A stretch of 64,000 bases of DNA. Origin: Ga0077555 sp050250755. GTDB taxonomy: Bacteria > Pseudomonadota > Alphaproteobacteria > Rhizobiales > Hyphomicrobiaceae. Positions within the stretch are counted from its first letter, which is position 1. Each line of letters begins with the position of its first letter. Below are positions 17,565 through 26,563 of the stretch, one piece after another. The DNA lies in assembly GCA_050250755.1 (NCBI GenBank), contig JBFWOB010000007.1, positions 86,686 to 150,685 on the forward strand. The letters are read 5' to 3'. The translations under genes and the position numbers were made by a program. Under the pieces are notes generated by a model. The model was not told the origin of the DNA, searched no databases, and saw only the letters and a program-made list of their open reading frames with translations.

Positions 17565-19139
17565 ATGCAATCGCCCTTTAGCCGTACCTATTTCGAGCTG
17601 CTTGCCGAGCAGGCGTCGCGTACGCCGGACGCTACGGTGGCGATCGCCGACGGCAAGGTCGTGAGCTACGCCGAGCTTCATCGGATGGCGTCACGTGTGG
17701 CGGGCGCTCTGAAGGCGCGCGGCGTGGGGCGCGGCGATGCGGTCGGCATTCTGATCAACAACCGGATCGAGTGGCTCGAGGTTCTGTTCGGCGCAGCCGC
17801 GCTCGGAGCGACCGTGGTGCCTCTTTCGACGTGGTCCAAGGGGCCGGAGCTCGACTTCCTCTTGGCCGACAGCGGGATCAAATGCCTGTTCCTGATCGAG
17901 CGGCTCGGAGGGCAGGATTTTGCAGGCGATATTGCGGAGTTGAGAGCATCCGGGCGGCATCCGGCATTGGAACGTGTCGTGCTGGTCGATGGCTCGCCGC
18001 GCGATGGCTTCGAAAGTTATGCCGACTATCGCAATGGCGATGCGCTCGACGCATTGCCGCCGGGCGAGGGCGTAAGCGCAACGGACACGGTCGTGGTGCT
18101 CTATACGTCGGGATCGAGCAGTCGGCCGAAGTCGGTGCCGCTCCAGCATTTCGCGGCGGTCGAGAACGGGTTCAATATCGGGGAACGGCAGGGGCTGGTG
18201 CCAGGCGACCGGGTGCTGGTCTCGATTCCGCTGTTCTGGTCCTACGGCGCGGTGAATGCCCTGCCGGCGACCCTCTCACACGGTGCGACGCTGGTGTTGC
18301 AAGGGCGGTTCGAACCCGGCGAGGCGCTTGATTTGATCGAGACGCACGGATGCACTGCGCTCTACACACTCCCGGCGATGACGAATGCCCTGGTGGCGCA
18401 TCCAGACTTTTCACGAAAAAGGACGCGCACACTGCGGACCGGTGTCACGATCGGCGCGCCGCAGGATGTGCTCAAGGCGGCCGAGGTGCTGGGGGCGGCG
18501 GGCATCTGCAACATCTACGGTTCGACCGAGGTTTATGGCAATTGCTGCGTTACCTCGAGTACGTGGCCGCTTGAGGAGCGCGCGCATTGCCAAGGCATGC
18601 CGCTGCCGGGCGTCACAGTGCGCATTCGGGACCTCGAGGCGGGTACGCTGGTCGGTATCGGCGATGTCGGTGGCGTTGAGATCAAAGGCTATCTGATGCC
18701 CGGCTATCGCGGCGACAGCGCGAGGCACAATGCGGACGTCATAACGGACGACGGTTGGTTCCGGACGGGCGATATCGGACACCTCGACGAGAACGGACGC
18801 TTCCATTTTGCCGGGCGCTCGTCCGAGATGATCAAGCGGTCAGGGATCAATGTTTCGCCGGCGGAAGTGGAAGAGGCGCTGCAGCAGCATCCGGCCGTTG
18901 GAATCGCAGGCGTGACGGGTCTCGCGGATGCGCACAAGGGCGAGGCAATCGTGGCCTATGTCGTGCCGAAGCCCGGAGTCGCGATCGAGGTGTCTGCTCT
19001 TGTCGCGCACTGCAAGGAACGCTTGTCGGGATACAAGGTGCCAGACATCGTTCGGCTCGCGAATGAGCTGCCGCTGACGCCAACAGGCAAGTTGATGCGA
19101 CGCGAGCTTAAGGCAATGGCAGAAAAAGACGAGGCTTGA
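17565..19139 (+). CDS. Class I adenylate-forming acyl-CoA ligase
   Basis: A 524-residue AMP-forming ligase. The P-loop is VVLYTSGSSSRPKSVPLQH (about 184-202), the A5 motif YGSTEVYGN, the A7-A8 motifs GWFRTGDIGHLDENGRFHFA then GRSSEMIKRSGINVSPAEVE, and the catalytic Lys is in LPLTPTGKLMRREL near the C-terminus. It activates a carboxylic acid through an acyl-AMP and transfers it to CoA; the chain type cannot be read. The context (hydratase, CMD protein, quinone oxidoreductase) fits a carboxylate degradation cluster. Confidence 0.88.
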   Translation: MQSPFSRTYFELLAEQASRTPDATVAIADGKVVSYAELHRMASRVAGALKARGVGRGDAVGILINNRIEWLEVLFGAAALGATVVPLSTWSKGPELDFLLADSGIKCLFLIERLGGQDFAGDIAELRASGRHPALERVVLVDGSPRDGFESYADYRNGDALDALPPGEGVSATDTVVVLYTSGSSSRPKSVPLQHFAAVENGFNIGERQGLVPGDRVLVSIPLFWSYGAVNALPATLSHGATLVLQGRFEPGEALDLIETHGCTALYTLPAMTNALVAHPDFSRKRTRTLRTGVTIGAPQDVLKAAEVLGAAGICNIYGSTEVYGNCCVTSSTWPLEERAHCQGMPLPGVTVRIRDLEAGTLVGIGDVGGVEIKGYLMPGYRGDSARHNADVITDDGWFRTGDIGHLDENGRFHFAGRSSEMIKRSGINVSPAEVEEALQQHPAVGIAGVTGLADAHKGEAIVAYVVPKPGVAIEVSALVAHCKERLSGYKVPDIVRLANELPLTPTGKLMRRELKAMAEKDEA

Positions 19140-19248
19140 GTGCAGGATACGCGGTTCGTGCGCAATCGTTATGGTCAATGGTTGCGCCGCGTTGCAACAT
19201 AGGGCATGCCTGCAGACCAATCCCGACAACTTCAGGAGTAACTGATCC

Positions 19249-20226
19249 ATGCGCGCTCTTCGTTGCCACACTCTCGGCGATCTCGGTTCGCTCAGCGTGG
19301 ACGAAGTTGCGAGCCCGGATGTGGGGCCTGGTCAGGTACGCATCGGCGTGAAGGCGGCCGGTGTCAATTTCCCCGACATCCTGATGTGCGAAGGCAAGTA
19401 TCAGGTGAAGCCACCGGTGCCGTTTATTCCGGGCCTCGAGGTGGCAGGCGTTGTGAAAGACGTTGGCGCGGGCGTCAGTCACGTGAAGCCCGGTGACCGG
19501 GTTTTGGCATTCGCGCGTCTCGCGGGTGGCTTTGCGGAAGAGATCGTGCTGCCGGGCGGGATCGTCACGCCGATCCCCGACAGGATGGATTTCGAGACTG
19601 CCGCAGCTTTTACGATCGCCTACGGCACGGCGATGTTTGCGCTCGACTATCGCGGTCACCTGAAGGCGGGCGAGACGCTGGTGGTGTTGGGCGCGACGGG
19701 TGGTGTCGGGTTGGCGGCGATCGAGTGCGGCAAGCTGCTGGGCGCGCGTGTTATCGCAGCCGCTGGCGGTGCCGAAAAGCTCAAGCTGGCGAAAGAGTAC
19801 GGTGCCGACGAGGTGGTCGACTATCGCGCAGAGAACCTTCGGGACCGGTTGAGGGAATTGACGGACGGCAAAGGTGTCGACGTCGTGTTCGATCCAGTGG
19901 GCGGCGCTTATTTCGACTCGTGCGTGCGGGCGATTGGATGGGAAGGCCGCATGCTGGTAGTCGGCTTTGCGTCGGGCGAGATTCCGAAGCCTGCGGCAAA
20001 CCTGATCCTCGTGAAGAACTTCTCGGTCATCGGCGTCGTGTTCGGCGAGCATAGCCACCGATACCCGGACCAATCGCGCGCAATGCTCACGCGGTTGCTC
20101 GGCGCATGGGACGAAGGACGGCTCAAACCCAAGGTCTGGAAGGTGTTGCCGCTTGAGAAGGCGACCGATGCGTTTGCCGAAATCACGGCGCGGCGCGTGC
20201 AGGGTAAGATGATCTTGACGATCTGA
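19249..20226 (+). CDS. Zinc-independent NADPH:quinone oxidoreductase (MDR family)
   Basis: A 325-residue protein with the MDR layout. The catalytic domain holds AAGVNFPDILMCEGKYQVKP and FIPGLEVAGVV; the Rossmann part holds VVLGATGGVGLAAIECGKLL followed by GARVIAAAGG. Structural and catalytic zinc ligands of alcohol dehydrogenases are missing, as in quinone oxidoreductases. It reduces a quinone or enone with NADPH. An AGGAG Shine-Dalgarno lies 11 bases before the ATG. It follows the ligase gene after about 110 bases. Confidence 0.87.
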   Translation: MRALRCHTLGDLGSLSVDEVASPDVGPGQVRIGVKAAGVNFPDILMCEGKYQVKPPVPFIPGLEVAGVVKDVGAGVSHVKPGDRVLAFARLAGGFAEEIVLPGGIVTPIPDRMDFETAAAFTIAYGTAMFALDYRGHLKAGETLVVLGATGGVGLAAIECGKLLGARVIAAAGGAEKLKLAKEYGADEVVDYRAENLRDRLRELTDGKGVDVVFDPVGGAYFDSCVRAIGWEGRMLVVGFASGEIPKPAANLILVKNFSVIGVVFGEHSHRYPDQSRAMLTRLLGAWDEGRLKPKVWKVLPLEKATDAFAEITARRVQGKMILTI

Positions 20227-20272
20227 CGCGCAGGCGCAGCTTGGCTGCACAACCGTTTCGCGGGCTGGAACG

Positions 20273-20306
20273 AAAAAGCCCGCGGCCGGGGGACAGGCCG
20301 CGGGCT
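20273..20306 (-). terminator. Strong Rho-independent terminator, minus orientation
   Basis: AGCCCGCGGCC (20306-20296) pairs perfectly with GGCCGCGGGCT (20287-20277) over 11 bp, with an 8-base loop. Reading on the minus strand a T-run follows (20277-20273). On the plus strand only AAAA follows, so the orientation is minus. Confidence 0.85.
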
Positions 20307-20358
20307 AAAAGCGTGACGCCACTATGGGGGGATAGGTGGGACGGCGCCACGTTTCGGA
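20273..20358 (-). ncRNA. Candidate small regulatory RNA with C-rich loops
   Basis: On the minus strand GTGGCGCC (20350-20343) can pair with GGCGTCAC (20320-20313), enclosing CTAT-CCCCCC-ATAG, which exposes a six-C loop. A strong terminator hairpin follows with loop TGTCCCCC and a T-run. A weak promoter-like pair lies upstream: TTGCAT (20394-20389) and TTATAG (20369-20364). C-rich loops that can pair with Shine-Dalgarno sequences are a feature of many alphaproteobacterial trans-acting small RNAs. The 3' UTR of the hydrolase gene is the alternative reading. Confidence 0.45.
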
Positions 20359-20664
20359 CACGCCTATAAGAGCCCATCTGTGGCAAATATGCAAGAGGAG
20401 TTCTAAAAAAATAATTTATGAAGTGTTGCATTGGCCATTTATGCTTGACGAATCGAAATTAACTCTTTTTTAGAAATGCGTGCTGGGTAGCCGGGCACAG
20501 TCAGCCAACTCATTGATTCTCGGCAAAAAAGATTTCTATCGCTCAACGGCGCAACGTCTCTATGAGGGAGGCGATGCCGGAGAATCCAGCAACCGCCTGT
20601 CCTAAAATGACACTACGGCAATGGAGCGTACGCAGAGGAAACGGTCTCTGCGAACGCCCTGAGC

Positions 20665-21741
20665 TTACTGCGGAGGCGTCAATCCGGGCTCATCCTCGGC
20701 CGGCAAATGGGCGAAGAGGCCTTCCACCATATCGTTGGTGACGTCTTCCAGCCGCGAAGGACTCCAGCGCGGCGCCTTGTCCTTGTCGACCAGCAGGGCG
20801 CGGACCCCTTCCGGGAACTCGCCGCGTTCGAAGAGATGAGTGCACAGGCGGAACTCGACGTTGAGTGCGGCCTCGAGAGAACCAAGGGCGGGGGCCGCTC
20901 GCAGAGCAGCCAAAGTGGCTTTCAAAGCGATCGGTGATTTCGTGAGCAAATCGGCTCTCGTTTTCATCGCCCACGCATTCGTCGTGGTTTGCAGCTCCGA
21001 CAGGATCGCCTCGACGGTCGGTTGCCCGAAGTAACGGTCGATGTCCGGCTTCAGCGCCATCAGCGGTGACGTGGGGATCGGGTCGGCCTCCGCAATCTCA
21101 TCGATGAGATCGAAAACGGACGCGGCTTTCGGATCGGACAGCGCCGTGACGAGGGCTTCGCGCTTCTGATGCGGGATGCGGACGTCCGCGAAGCCGGTTT
21201 GAATGGCATCGGAGCCGTTCATCCGGGCACCAGTCATGCCGAGATAGATGCCGAGTTGGCCGATCGCATGGCCGAGCAGCCACGTGCCGCCGACGTCAGG
21301 GATGAGACCGATGCCGGTCTCGGGCATGGCAAGCATCGAACGGTCGGTGACGATGCGGCCGCCCCCTTGCACGTGGGCTGATAGCCCGATCCCGCCACCC
21401 ATGACGATACCGTCCATCATCGCGACGATCGGCTTCGGGTAGCGGTGAATGAGGGCGTTGAGGCGGTACTCCTCGCGCCAGAAGGTGCGGGCGAGGCCTG
21501 ATCCTTCGGCTCGGCTTTCATAGAGCGTGAGGACGTCACCTCCGGCGCAGAAGGCCCGATCGCCGGCTCCATCGAGGATCACGAGTTGAACGGGCGGATC
21601 GTCTTTCCAGGCGAGGAGGCTGGTCCAGATTTCCCGTACCATGCCGAGTGTGAGTGCGTTCAGGGCCTTCGGGCGGTTGAGGGTGATGCGACCGGCGCGC
21701 CCCTCGATGCGGATCAGGACCTCGGACTCGGGGGTGCTCAT
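20665..21741 (-). CDS. 3-hydroxyisobutyryl-CoA hydrolase-like enoyl-CoA hydratase/isomerase family protein
   Basis: A 358-residue crotonase-superfamily member, longer than hydratases (about 260). It has the HIBCH hallmarks FCAGGDVLTLYESRA, YPKPIVAMMDGIVMGGGIGL, AMPETGIGLIPDVGGTWLL and a C-terminal extension with VRALLVDKDKAPRWSP. It should hydrolyse 3-hydroxyisobutyryl-CoA in valine breakdown. The start ATG at 21741 has GAGAAG upstream. It lies downstream of ctaE but is separated from it by a terminator, so it probably has its own promoter. Confidence 0.88.
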   Translation of the reverse strand: MSTPESEVLIRIEGRAGRITLNRPKALNALTLGMVREIWTSLLAWKDDPPVQLVILDGAGDRAFCAGGDVLTLYESRAEGSGLARTFWREEYRLNALIHRYPKPIVAMMDGIVMGGGIGLSAHVQGGGRIVTDRSMLAMPETGIGLIPDVGGTWLLGHAIGQLGIYLGMTGARMNGSDAIQTGFADVRIPHQKREALVTALSDPKAASVFDLIDEIAEADPIPTSPLMALKPDIDRYFGQPTVEAILSELQTTTNAWAMKTRADLLTKSPIALKATLAALRAAPALGSLEAALNVEFRLCTHLFERGEFPEGVRALLVDKDKAPRWSPSRLEDVTNDMVEGLFAHLPAEDEPGLTPPQ

Positions 21742-21841
21742 GGGCTTCTCTCGACTGCTCGCGGGGTTTCTGAGAGGGCGGGTGCCGATCGGCAGTTTCG
21801 CCGACGCGTTGGTTCGGGTCTATCACGCTCTGCGGCGAAGC

Positions 21842-21870
21842 AAAAAGGGCGATCCCGACGGGACCGCCCT
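21842..21870 (-). terminator. Rho-independent terminator after ctaE
   Basis: On the minus strand AGGGCG (21870-21865) pairs with CGCCCT (21851-21846), extended inside by GTCCC with GGGAT, and is followed by TTTTTG. It lies 34 bases after the ctaE stop and closes the cytochrome oxidase operon. Confidence 0.85.
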
Positions 21871-21903
21871 CGCAATTCGATCTGATGGCTGTCGGTGCGT
21901 GGC

Positions 21904-22845
21904 TCAGTGGCCGCCGCCCGCTGCCGCACCTCCACCGATGACGTAGATGCAGATGAACAGGAACAGCCACACCACGTCGACGAAATGCCAGTACCAAGCT
22001 GCGGCCTCGAAGCCGAAGTGCTGCTGGGGTGTGAAGTGGCCCTTCAGCGCTCGGAACAGGCAGACCGCCAGGAAGATCGTACCGATGATGACGTGCGCCC
22101 CGTGGAAGCCCGTCGCCATGAAGAAGGTTGCGCCGTAGATGTGGCCGGAGAAGTTGAAGGCTGCGTGGCCATATTCGTAGGCCTGCAGGAGCGTGAAGAA
22201 CAGGCCGAGGATGACGGTGAGCAGGAGACCCTGCACCAGTCCCTTGCGGTTGTTCTCGAGGAGGGCGTGGTGCGCCCAGGTGACCGTCGTGCCGGAAAGC
22301 AGCAAGATCAGCGTGTTGACGAGCGGGAGACCCCATGGATTGAAGGTGTGGGAAAAGTTCTCGCTCGGCTTTGGCGGCCAATGCCCACCGGTCAGGGCGT
22401 TCCGCTGCACCATGCCGATAAGATCGGTGCCTTCGATGACGCTACCGTCGGGCTGTGTGACGGGCAGCGGGAAAACGCTCGCTGGAAACAACGAAACGTC
22501 GAAATAGGCCCAGAACCACGCCACGAAGAACATCACCTCGGAGGCGATGAACATGATCATGCCGTAGCGGAGGTGCAGCCTCACGACCGGTGTGTGGTCG
22601 CCGCGGATGGCCTCCTTGATAACGTCGCGCCACCACATGACCATCGTGAAGAGGACGCCGAACACGCCCACCGCGAAAACCCACGGGCCGCGCGCGCCGA
22701 GCAGCGTTGCCGCTTCGCTGGCGTGCGTCTTCATCCAGACGATGGCCCCTACGGCCAGGACAAAGGCGAACAGGGAGCCGACCGCAGGCCATGGGCTTGG
22801 GTCGACGAGATGGTAGTCGTGGTGCTTGGCATGGGTGTCGGCCAT
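21904..22845 (-). CDS. ctaE: Cytochrome c oxidase subunit III
   Basis: A 313-residue integral membrane subunit of the aa3 cytochrome c oxidase. It shows about seven hydrophobic helices and the subunit III signatures FVAWFWAYFDVSLFP, WAHHALLENNRKG and FFMATGFHGAHVIIGTIFLA, and ends WHFVDVVWLFLFICIYVIGG. The subunit stabilises the core and lines the oxygen path. The ATG at 22845 has GAGGAGAC upstream. It is the last gene of the ctaC-D-B-coxF-G-E series; a terminator follows at once. Confidence 0.95.
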   Translation of the reverse strand: MADTHAKHHDYHLVDPSPWPAVGSLFAFVLAVGAIVWMKTHASEAATLLGARGPWVFAVGVFGVLFTMVMWWRDVIKEAIRGDHTPVVRLHLRYGMIMFIASEVMFFVAWFWAYFDVSLFPASVFPLPVTQPDGSVIEGTDLIGMVQRNALTGGHWPPKPSENFSHTFNPWGLPLVNTLILLLSGTTVTWAHHALLENNRKGLVQGLLLTVILGLFFTLLQAYEYGHAAFNFSGHIYGATFFMATGFHGAHVIIGTIFLAVCLFRALKGHFTPQQHFGFEAAAWYWHFVDVVWLFLFICIYVIGGGAAAGGGH

Positions 22846-22975
22846 CTCGGGTCTCCTCGTCCCCCTCATTGCTCGCAGGTCGCTTCGGCTTGGCCGAACA
22901 ACCCATCATTCGGTCACTCGTTGTGGCATCGATGATCCGCTTGGCAATGATCCATGCGGTTGATGCCGGTCAACT

Positions 22976-23593
22976 CTAGCTGTGTGGTGAAGATTTCGCA
23001 GGCGTACTACCTGGAACGGGTGCAGACGGAGTCACCGCCGCGCTCGTCTGCGGGTTGGCCACGGGATAGAAGGTGTAGGATAGCGTAATGTTGTGGATGT
23101 GCGCGCCGTCGGGATCTTTGACGATAGCGGGATCGACGAAGAAGCTCACGGGCATGTCCATCGTCTCGCCGGGCTCGAGCCGCTGCTCGGTGAAACAGAA
23201 GCATTGAACCTTGTTGAAGAAGCCGCCGATCTGCTCAGGCGTGACGTTGAAAGTTGCGCTGCCGACCACCGGCACCTTGGCGTGATTGGTGGCGCGATAG
23301 AACGCCAGTGCGTTCTCGCCGATGCGGAGTTTCATGGTGTTGACGACTGGAACGAAGTCCCAATCGAGCCCCGGCGCAACATTGGAATCGAAGCGGATCG
23401 TCACCTCGCGGTCGAGCACCTCGTGCGATGGCGCTTCGGCGCGCTGCGTTGTGCCGCCAAAACCGGTGACCTGACAGAAGAGCCGATAAAGGGGAACGGA
23501 GGCATAGGCCAAGCCCACCATGCCGACCGCGATGGTCGCGCAGATCACGGCGACCTTCATATTCGAATCGAACCGGCCGCTGGGAGAAGTCAT
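22976..23593 (-). CDS. ctaG: Cytochrome c oxidase assembly protein CtaG (Cox11 family, CuB insertion)
   Basis: A 205-residue protein with one N-terminal membrane helix (VAVICATIAVGMVGLAYASV) and a periplasmic copper domain with the CFCF motif in FNKVQCFCFTEQRLEPGE. Cox11/CtaG delivers copper to the CuB site of subunit I. Conserved FFVDPAIVKD and ITLSYTFYP are present. The Pro/Ala/Ser-rich C-terminal tail looks disordered. Its start overlaps the coxF stop by 4 bases, so the two are translationally coupled. Confidence 0.93.
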   Translation of the reverse strand: MTSPSGRFDSNMKVAVICATIAVGMVGLAYASVPLYRLFCQVTGFGGTTQRAEAPSHEVLDREVTIRFDSNVAPGLDWDFVPVVNTMKLRIGENALAFYRATNHAKVPVVGSATFNVTPEQIGGFFNKVQCFCFTEQRLEPGETMDMPVSFFVDPAIVKDPDGAHIHNITLSYTFYPVANPQTSAAVTPSAPVPGSTPAKSSPHS

Positions 23594-23793
23594 TTGGGGG
23601 CCTGCTGCGTTGGGACATCCACGACGGGGGGGCTCGAGCCGAAGTCATTCCTGCGGACGGCGTTCGGCCCAAGACGCACAATGGTCGCTACGTAGAAGAT
23701 GATGACGAGCGCACCGAGCGCGAGGCCGATCGCTAACGAGCGCAGCCGCTGGCGGCGCTTGCGTTCATCATCTCCCAACGTAGCCACAAGCAT
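23590..23793 (-). CDS. coxF: CoxF-like small membrane protein of the oxidase operon
   Basis: A 67-residue protein with one hydrophobic helix (LAIGLALGALVIIFYVATIV) followed by RLGPNAVRR, the pattern of the small protein between ctaB and ctaG in rhizobial cytochrome oxidase operons. The exact role is unknown; assembly of the aa3 oxidase is inferred from position. It overlaps ctaG by 4 bases and follows ctaB after 12 bases. Confidence 0.75.
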   Translation of the reverse strand: MLVATLGDDERKRRQRLRSLAIGLALGALVIIFYVATIVRLGPNAVRRNDFGSSPPVVDVPTQQAPK

Positions 23794-23805
23794 TCCTTTC
23801 GTGCC

Positions 23806-24735
23806 TCAGGCCAGCAAATGTCGAATTGAATGCTCGACCAGGAGCACGGCGAACAGGAGGAACAGGTAGAGGATCGAGAAGCCGAAGAGACGCTTCGCGG
23901 CCTTGTCGCAGGGCGGGCCTTCGCCCTCTCGCCATACGGCGATCGCCAACGCCATGAAGATCCCTCCAAGCACGACCGACGCGATACCGTAGGCGACGCC
24001 ACCGAGGCCGGTAAAAACGGGCACACAGGCCAACGGCGCAAGCAGCGCGCTGTAGATCACGATCTGCTTCCGTGTCTCCCGGTCTCCGGCGACGACGGGA
24101 AGCATTGGAACGCCGGCCTTCTGGTAGTCGTCGGTGCGGAACAGAGCCAGCGCCCAGAAATGCGGTGGGGTCCACATGAAGATGATGAGGAACAGGATCA
24201 CGCTATCAAGGCTGACGCCACCGGTCACGGCCGCCCAGCCGATCATTGGCGGGAAGGCGCCGGCAGCGCCGCCGATCACGATATTCTGCGGCGTCGTCCG
24301 CTTGAGCCACATCGTGTAGATCACGATGTAGAAGGCGATGGTGATAGCGAGGAGTGCGCTTGCAACCCAGCTCACGGTAATGCCGAGCGTGAGCACCGAT
24401 AGACATGAGAGGACAAGCCCGAAGGTCAACGCTTCGTCGGGCGAGACGCGGCCCTGCGGCACCGGCCGAGAGCGCGTCCGCTGCATGACGGCATCGATGT
24501 CGGCATCCCACCACATGTTCAGCGCGCCCGAGGCGCCGGCGCCGACGGCGATGGCGAGTAGGGCGATCGTACCGAGGATCGGATGGATCGAACCCGGGGC
24601 GGCGACCATGCCCGTGATGGCCGTGAACACGACGAGCGACATGACGCGAGGCTTCAGGAGCGCCACAAAGTCACGGACGTCGCCCCCGAGTACCGGTGCG
24701 CGTGTTTCGTCGGAGCTAAACCCTATCTCGGCCAT
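23806..24735 (-). CDS. ctaB: Protoheme IX farnesyltransferase (heme O synthase)
   Basis: A 309-residue polytopic UbiA-family prenyltransferase. The first Asp-rich site is in ALNMWWDADIDAVMQRTRSR, and the second conserved region is IFMWTPPHFWALALFRTDDY followed by QKAGVPML. It attaches a farnesyl group to heme B and makes heme O for the oxidase. Membrane helices fill the rest of the chain. It lies between ctaD and coxF in the oxidase operon. Confidence 0.95.
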   Translation of the reverse strand: MAEIGFSSDETRAPVLGGDVRDFVALLKPRVMSLVVFTAITGMVAAPGSIHPILGTIALLAIAVGAGASGALNMWWDADIDAVMQRTRSRPVPQGRVSPDEALTFGLVLSCLSVLTLGITVSWVASALLAITIAFYIVIYTMWLKRTTPQNIVIGGAAGAFPPMIGWAAVTGGVSLDSVILFLIIFMWTPPHFWALALFRTDDYQKAGVPMLPVVAGDRETRKQIVIYSALLAPLACVPVFTGLGGVAYGIASVVLGGIFMALAIAVWREGEGPPCDKAAKRLFGFSILYLFLLFAVLLVEHSIRHLLA

Positions 24736-24834
24736 GATCTCTTGCGGTGCCTCTCGGCTTACGGTGACGAGCGAGCGACCGTGTGTGGCCGCTCGCCGGA
24801 TTTGCTGGGGTCTCGGGCGCTCGCCCGCGCTCCT

Positions 24835-26475
24835 TTAGTGCTGGTGCTCACCCGCATCGATACGCGGCAGCGTCTCGAAGGAATGGAACGGAGGCGGCGA
24901 AGACAGGGTCCACTCGAGCGTGGTTGCAGACTCGCCCCACGGGTTGTCAGGCGCCTTCACTTTACGCGAGAAGGCCAGGATCACGCCGAAGAAGAAGACC
25001 AGCGTCGCAAAGGCCGTAATATACGATCCATACGACGAGACATGGTTCCAGTGCGCGAAGGCATCCGGATAGTCGACATAGCGGCGCGGCATGCCGGCAA
25101 GGCCAAGGAAGTGCTGCGGGAAGAACAGGATGTTGGCGCCGATGAAGGTGAGCCAGAAGTGAATCTTGCCGATGGTCTCGGAGTACATGTAGCCGAACAT
25201 CTTCGGGAACCAGTAGTACCAGCCCGCGAAGATGCCGAACACGGCGCCGAGCGACAGCACGTAATGGAAGTGGGCGACGACGTAATAAGTGTCGTGTAGC
25301 GCGCGGTCGACGCCAGCGTTGGCCAGCATGACACCAGTGACGCCGCCGACGGTGAACAGGAAGATGAAGCCAAGGGCCCACATCATCGGCACCGTGAAGC
25401 GGACCGAGCCACCCCACATCGTCGCGATCCACGAGAAGACCTTAACACCCGTCGGCACCGCGATGACCATCGTCGCGAAAACGAAGTAGGCTTGCGAGTT
25501 CACGCCCATGCCGGACGTGTACATGTGATGCGCCCAGACGACGAAGCCCACGACGCCGATGGCAACCATGGCGTAGGCCATCCCGAGGTAACCGAAGATG
25601 GGCTTCCGCGAGAACGTCGACACGATGTGGCTGACGATGCCGAAGGCCGGCAAAATCATGATGTAGACTTCGGGGTGACCAAAGAACCAGAACAGATGCT
25701 GGTAAAGGACTGGGTCACCGCCACCTGAGGCCGCGAAGAACGTCGTGCCAAAGTTGCGGTCCGTCAGCAGCATCGTGATGGCGCCCGCGAGGACGGGCAG
25801 CGAGAGCAGAAGCAGGAACGCGGTGACGAGCACGCCCCAGGCGAACAAGGGCATCTTGTGGAGCGTCATGCCCGGCGCACGCATGTTGAAAATGGTGGTG
25901 ATGAAATTGATCGCGCCAAGGATCGACGATGCGCCTGCCAAGTGGAGCGACAGGATCACAAAGTCGACGGACGGTCCAGGGTGGCCGACGGTCGAGAGCG
26001 GCGCGTAGACGGTCCATCCCGTACCAGAGCCGCAGCCGGACATATCGGAAGGAACGACGCAGGTGCCGGCGCCTTCCATGAACAACGAGATGAGCAGCAA
26101 GCCGAGCGCAGCCGGCAGCAGCCAGAAGGAAATGTTGTTCATCCGCGGGAAGGCCATGTCGGGAGCACCGATCATGAGCGGAACAAACCAGTTGCCAAAG
26201 CCGCCGATCATTCCCGGCATGACCATGAAGAACACCATGATCAGGCCGTGACCGGTCACGAAGGCATTGAAGAGATGCGAGCTGGCGAAATACTGCATCC
26301 CCGGCTCAGCGAGCTCGAGGCGCATCATAACCGACAAGAAGCCACCGATGATCCCCGCCACCATGGAGAAGATCAGATACATCGTGCCGATGTCTTTGTG
26401 GTTGGTGGAGAACAGCCAACGACTCATGCCGTAGGGATGATGGTCGTCGTGTCCGGCGTGCGCGCTGCTGGCCAT
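24835..26475 (-). CDS. ctaD: Cytochrome c oxidase subunit I
   Basis: A 546-residue subunit with 12 expected membrane helices and the heme a, heme a3 and CuB ligands. The CuB region is WFFGHPEVYIMILPAFGIVS, with the cross-linked His-Tyr pair, then VWAHHMYTSG and DTYYVVAHFHYVLSLG. The opening MSRWLFSTNHKDIGTMYLIF is typical. It is the catalytic subunit of the aa3 oxidase. The ATG at 26475 has GGAAGAAG upstream; the frame is open to 26613 without homology. Confidence 0.96.
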   Translation of the reverse strand: MASSAHAGHDDHHPYGMSRWLFSTNHKDIGTMYLIFSMVAGIIGGFLSVMMRLELAEPGMQYFASSHLFNAFVTGHGLIMVFFMVMPGMIGGFGNWFVPLMIGAPDMAFPRMNNISFWLLPAALGLLLISLFMEGAGTCVVPSDMSGCGSGTGWTVYAPLSTVGHPGPSVDFVILSLHLAGASSILGAINFITTIFNMRAPGMTLHKMPLFAWGVLVTAFLLLLSLPVLAGAITMLLTDRNFGTTFFAASGGGDPVLYQHLFWFFGHPEVYIMILPAFGIVSHIVSTFSRKPIFGYLGMAYAMVAIGVVGFVVWAHHMYTSGMGVNSQAYFVFATMVIAVPTGVKVFSWIATMWGGSVRFTVPMMWALGFIFLFTVGGVTGVMLANAGVDRALHDTYYVVAHFHYVLSLGAVFGIFAGWYYWFPKMFGYMYSETIGKIHFWLTFIGANILFFPQHFLGLAGMPRRYVDYPDAFAHWNHVSSYGSYITAFATLVFFFGVILAFSRKVKAPDNPWGESATTLEWTLSSPPPFHSFETLPRIDAGEHQH

Positions 26476-26563
26476 CTTCTTCCGCCTCGTATTGAGTAGC
26501 CTTACCGGCTTGCCTGCACTCGTCGGGCTGCTGCGTTGAAAACAGCAGCCGCTCTTATCATTG

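Larger units (their letters stand above)
20227..20664. other. Intergenic region with A+T-rich tract and candidate small RNA
   Basis: No protein gene. The part 20400-20480 is clearly A+T-richer than its surroundings. The region 20273-20358 forms two stem-loops on the minus strand and is listed as a small RNA candidate. A 7-bp stem (CGCAGAG 20631-20637 with CTCTGCG 20646-20652) lies just after the 3-hydroxyisobutyryl-CoA hydrolase stop but has no T-run. Confidence 0.6.

Noticed and set aside
24583..25299. Plus-strand frame of 238 codons across ctaB and ctaD
   Set aside because: It is antisense to two unmistakable oxidase genes and has no homology of its own.
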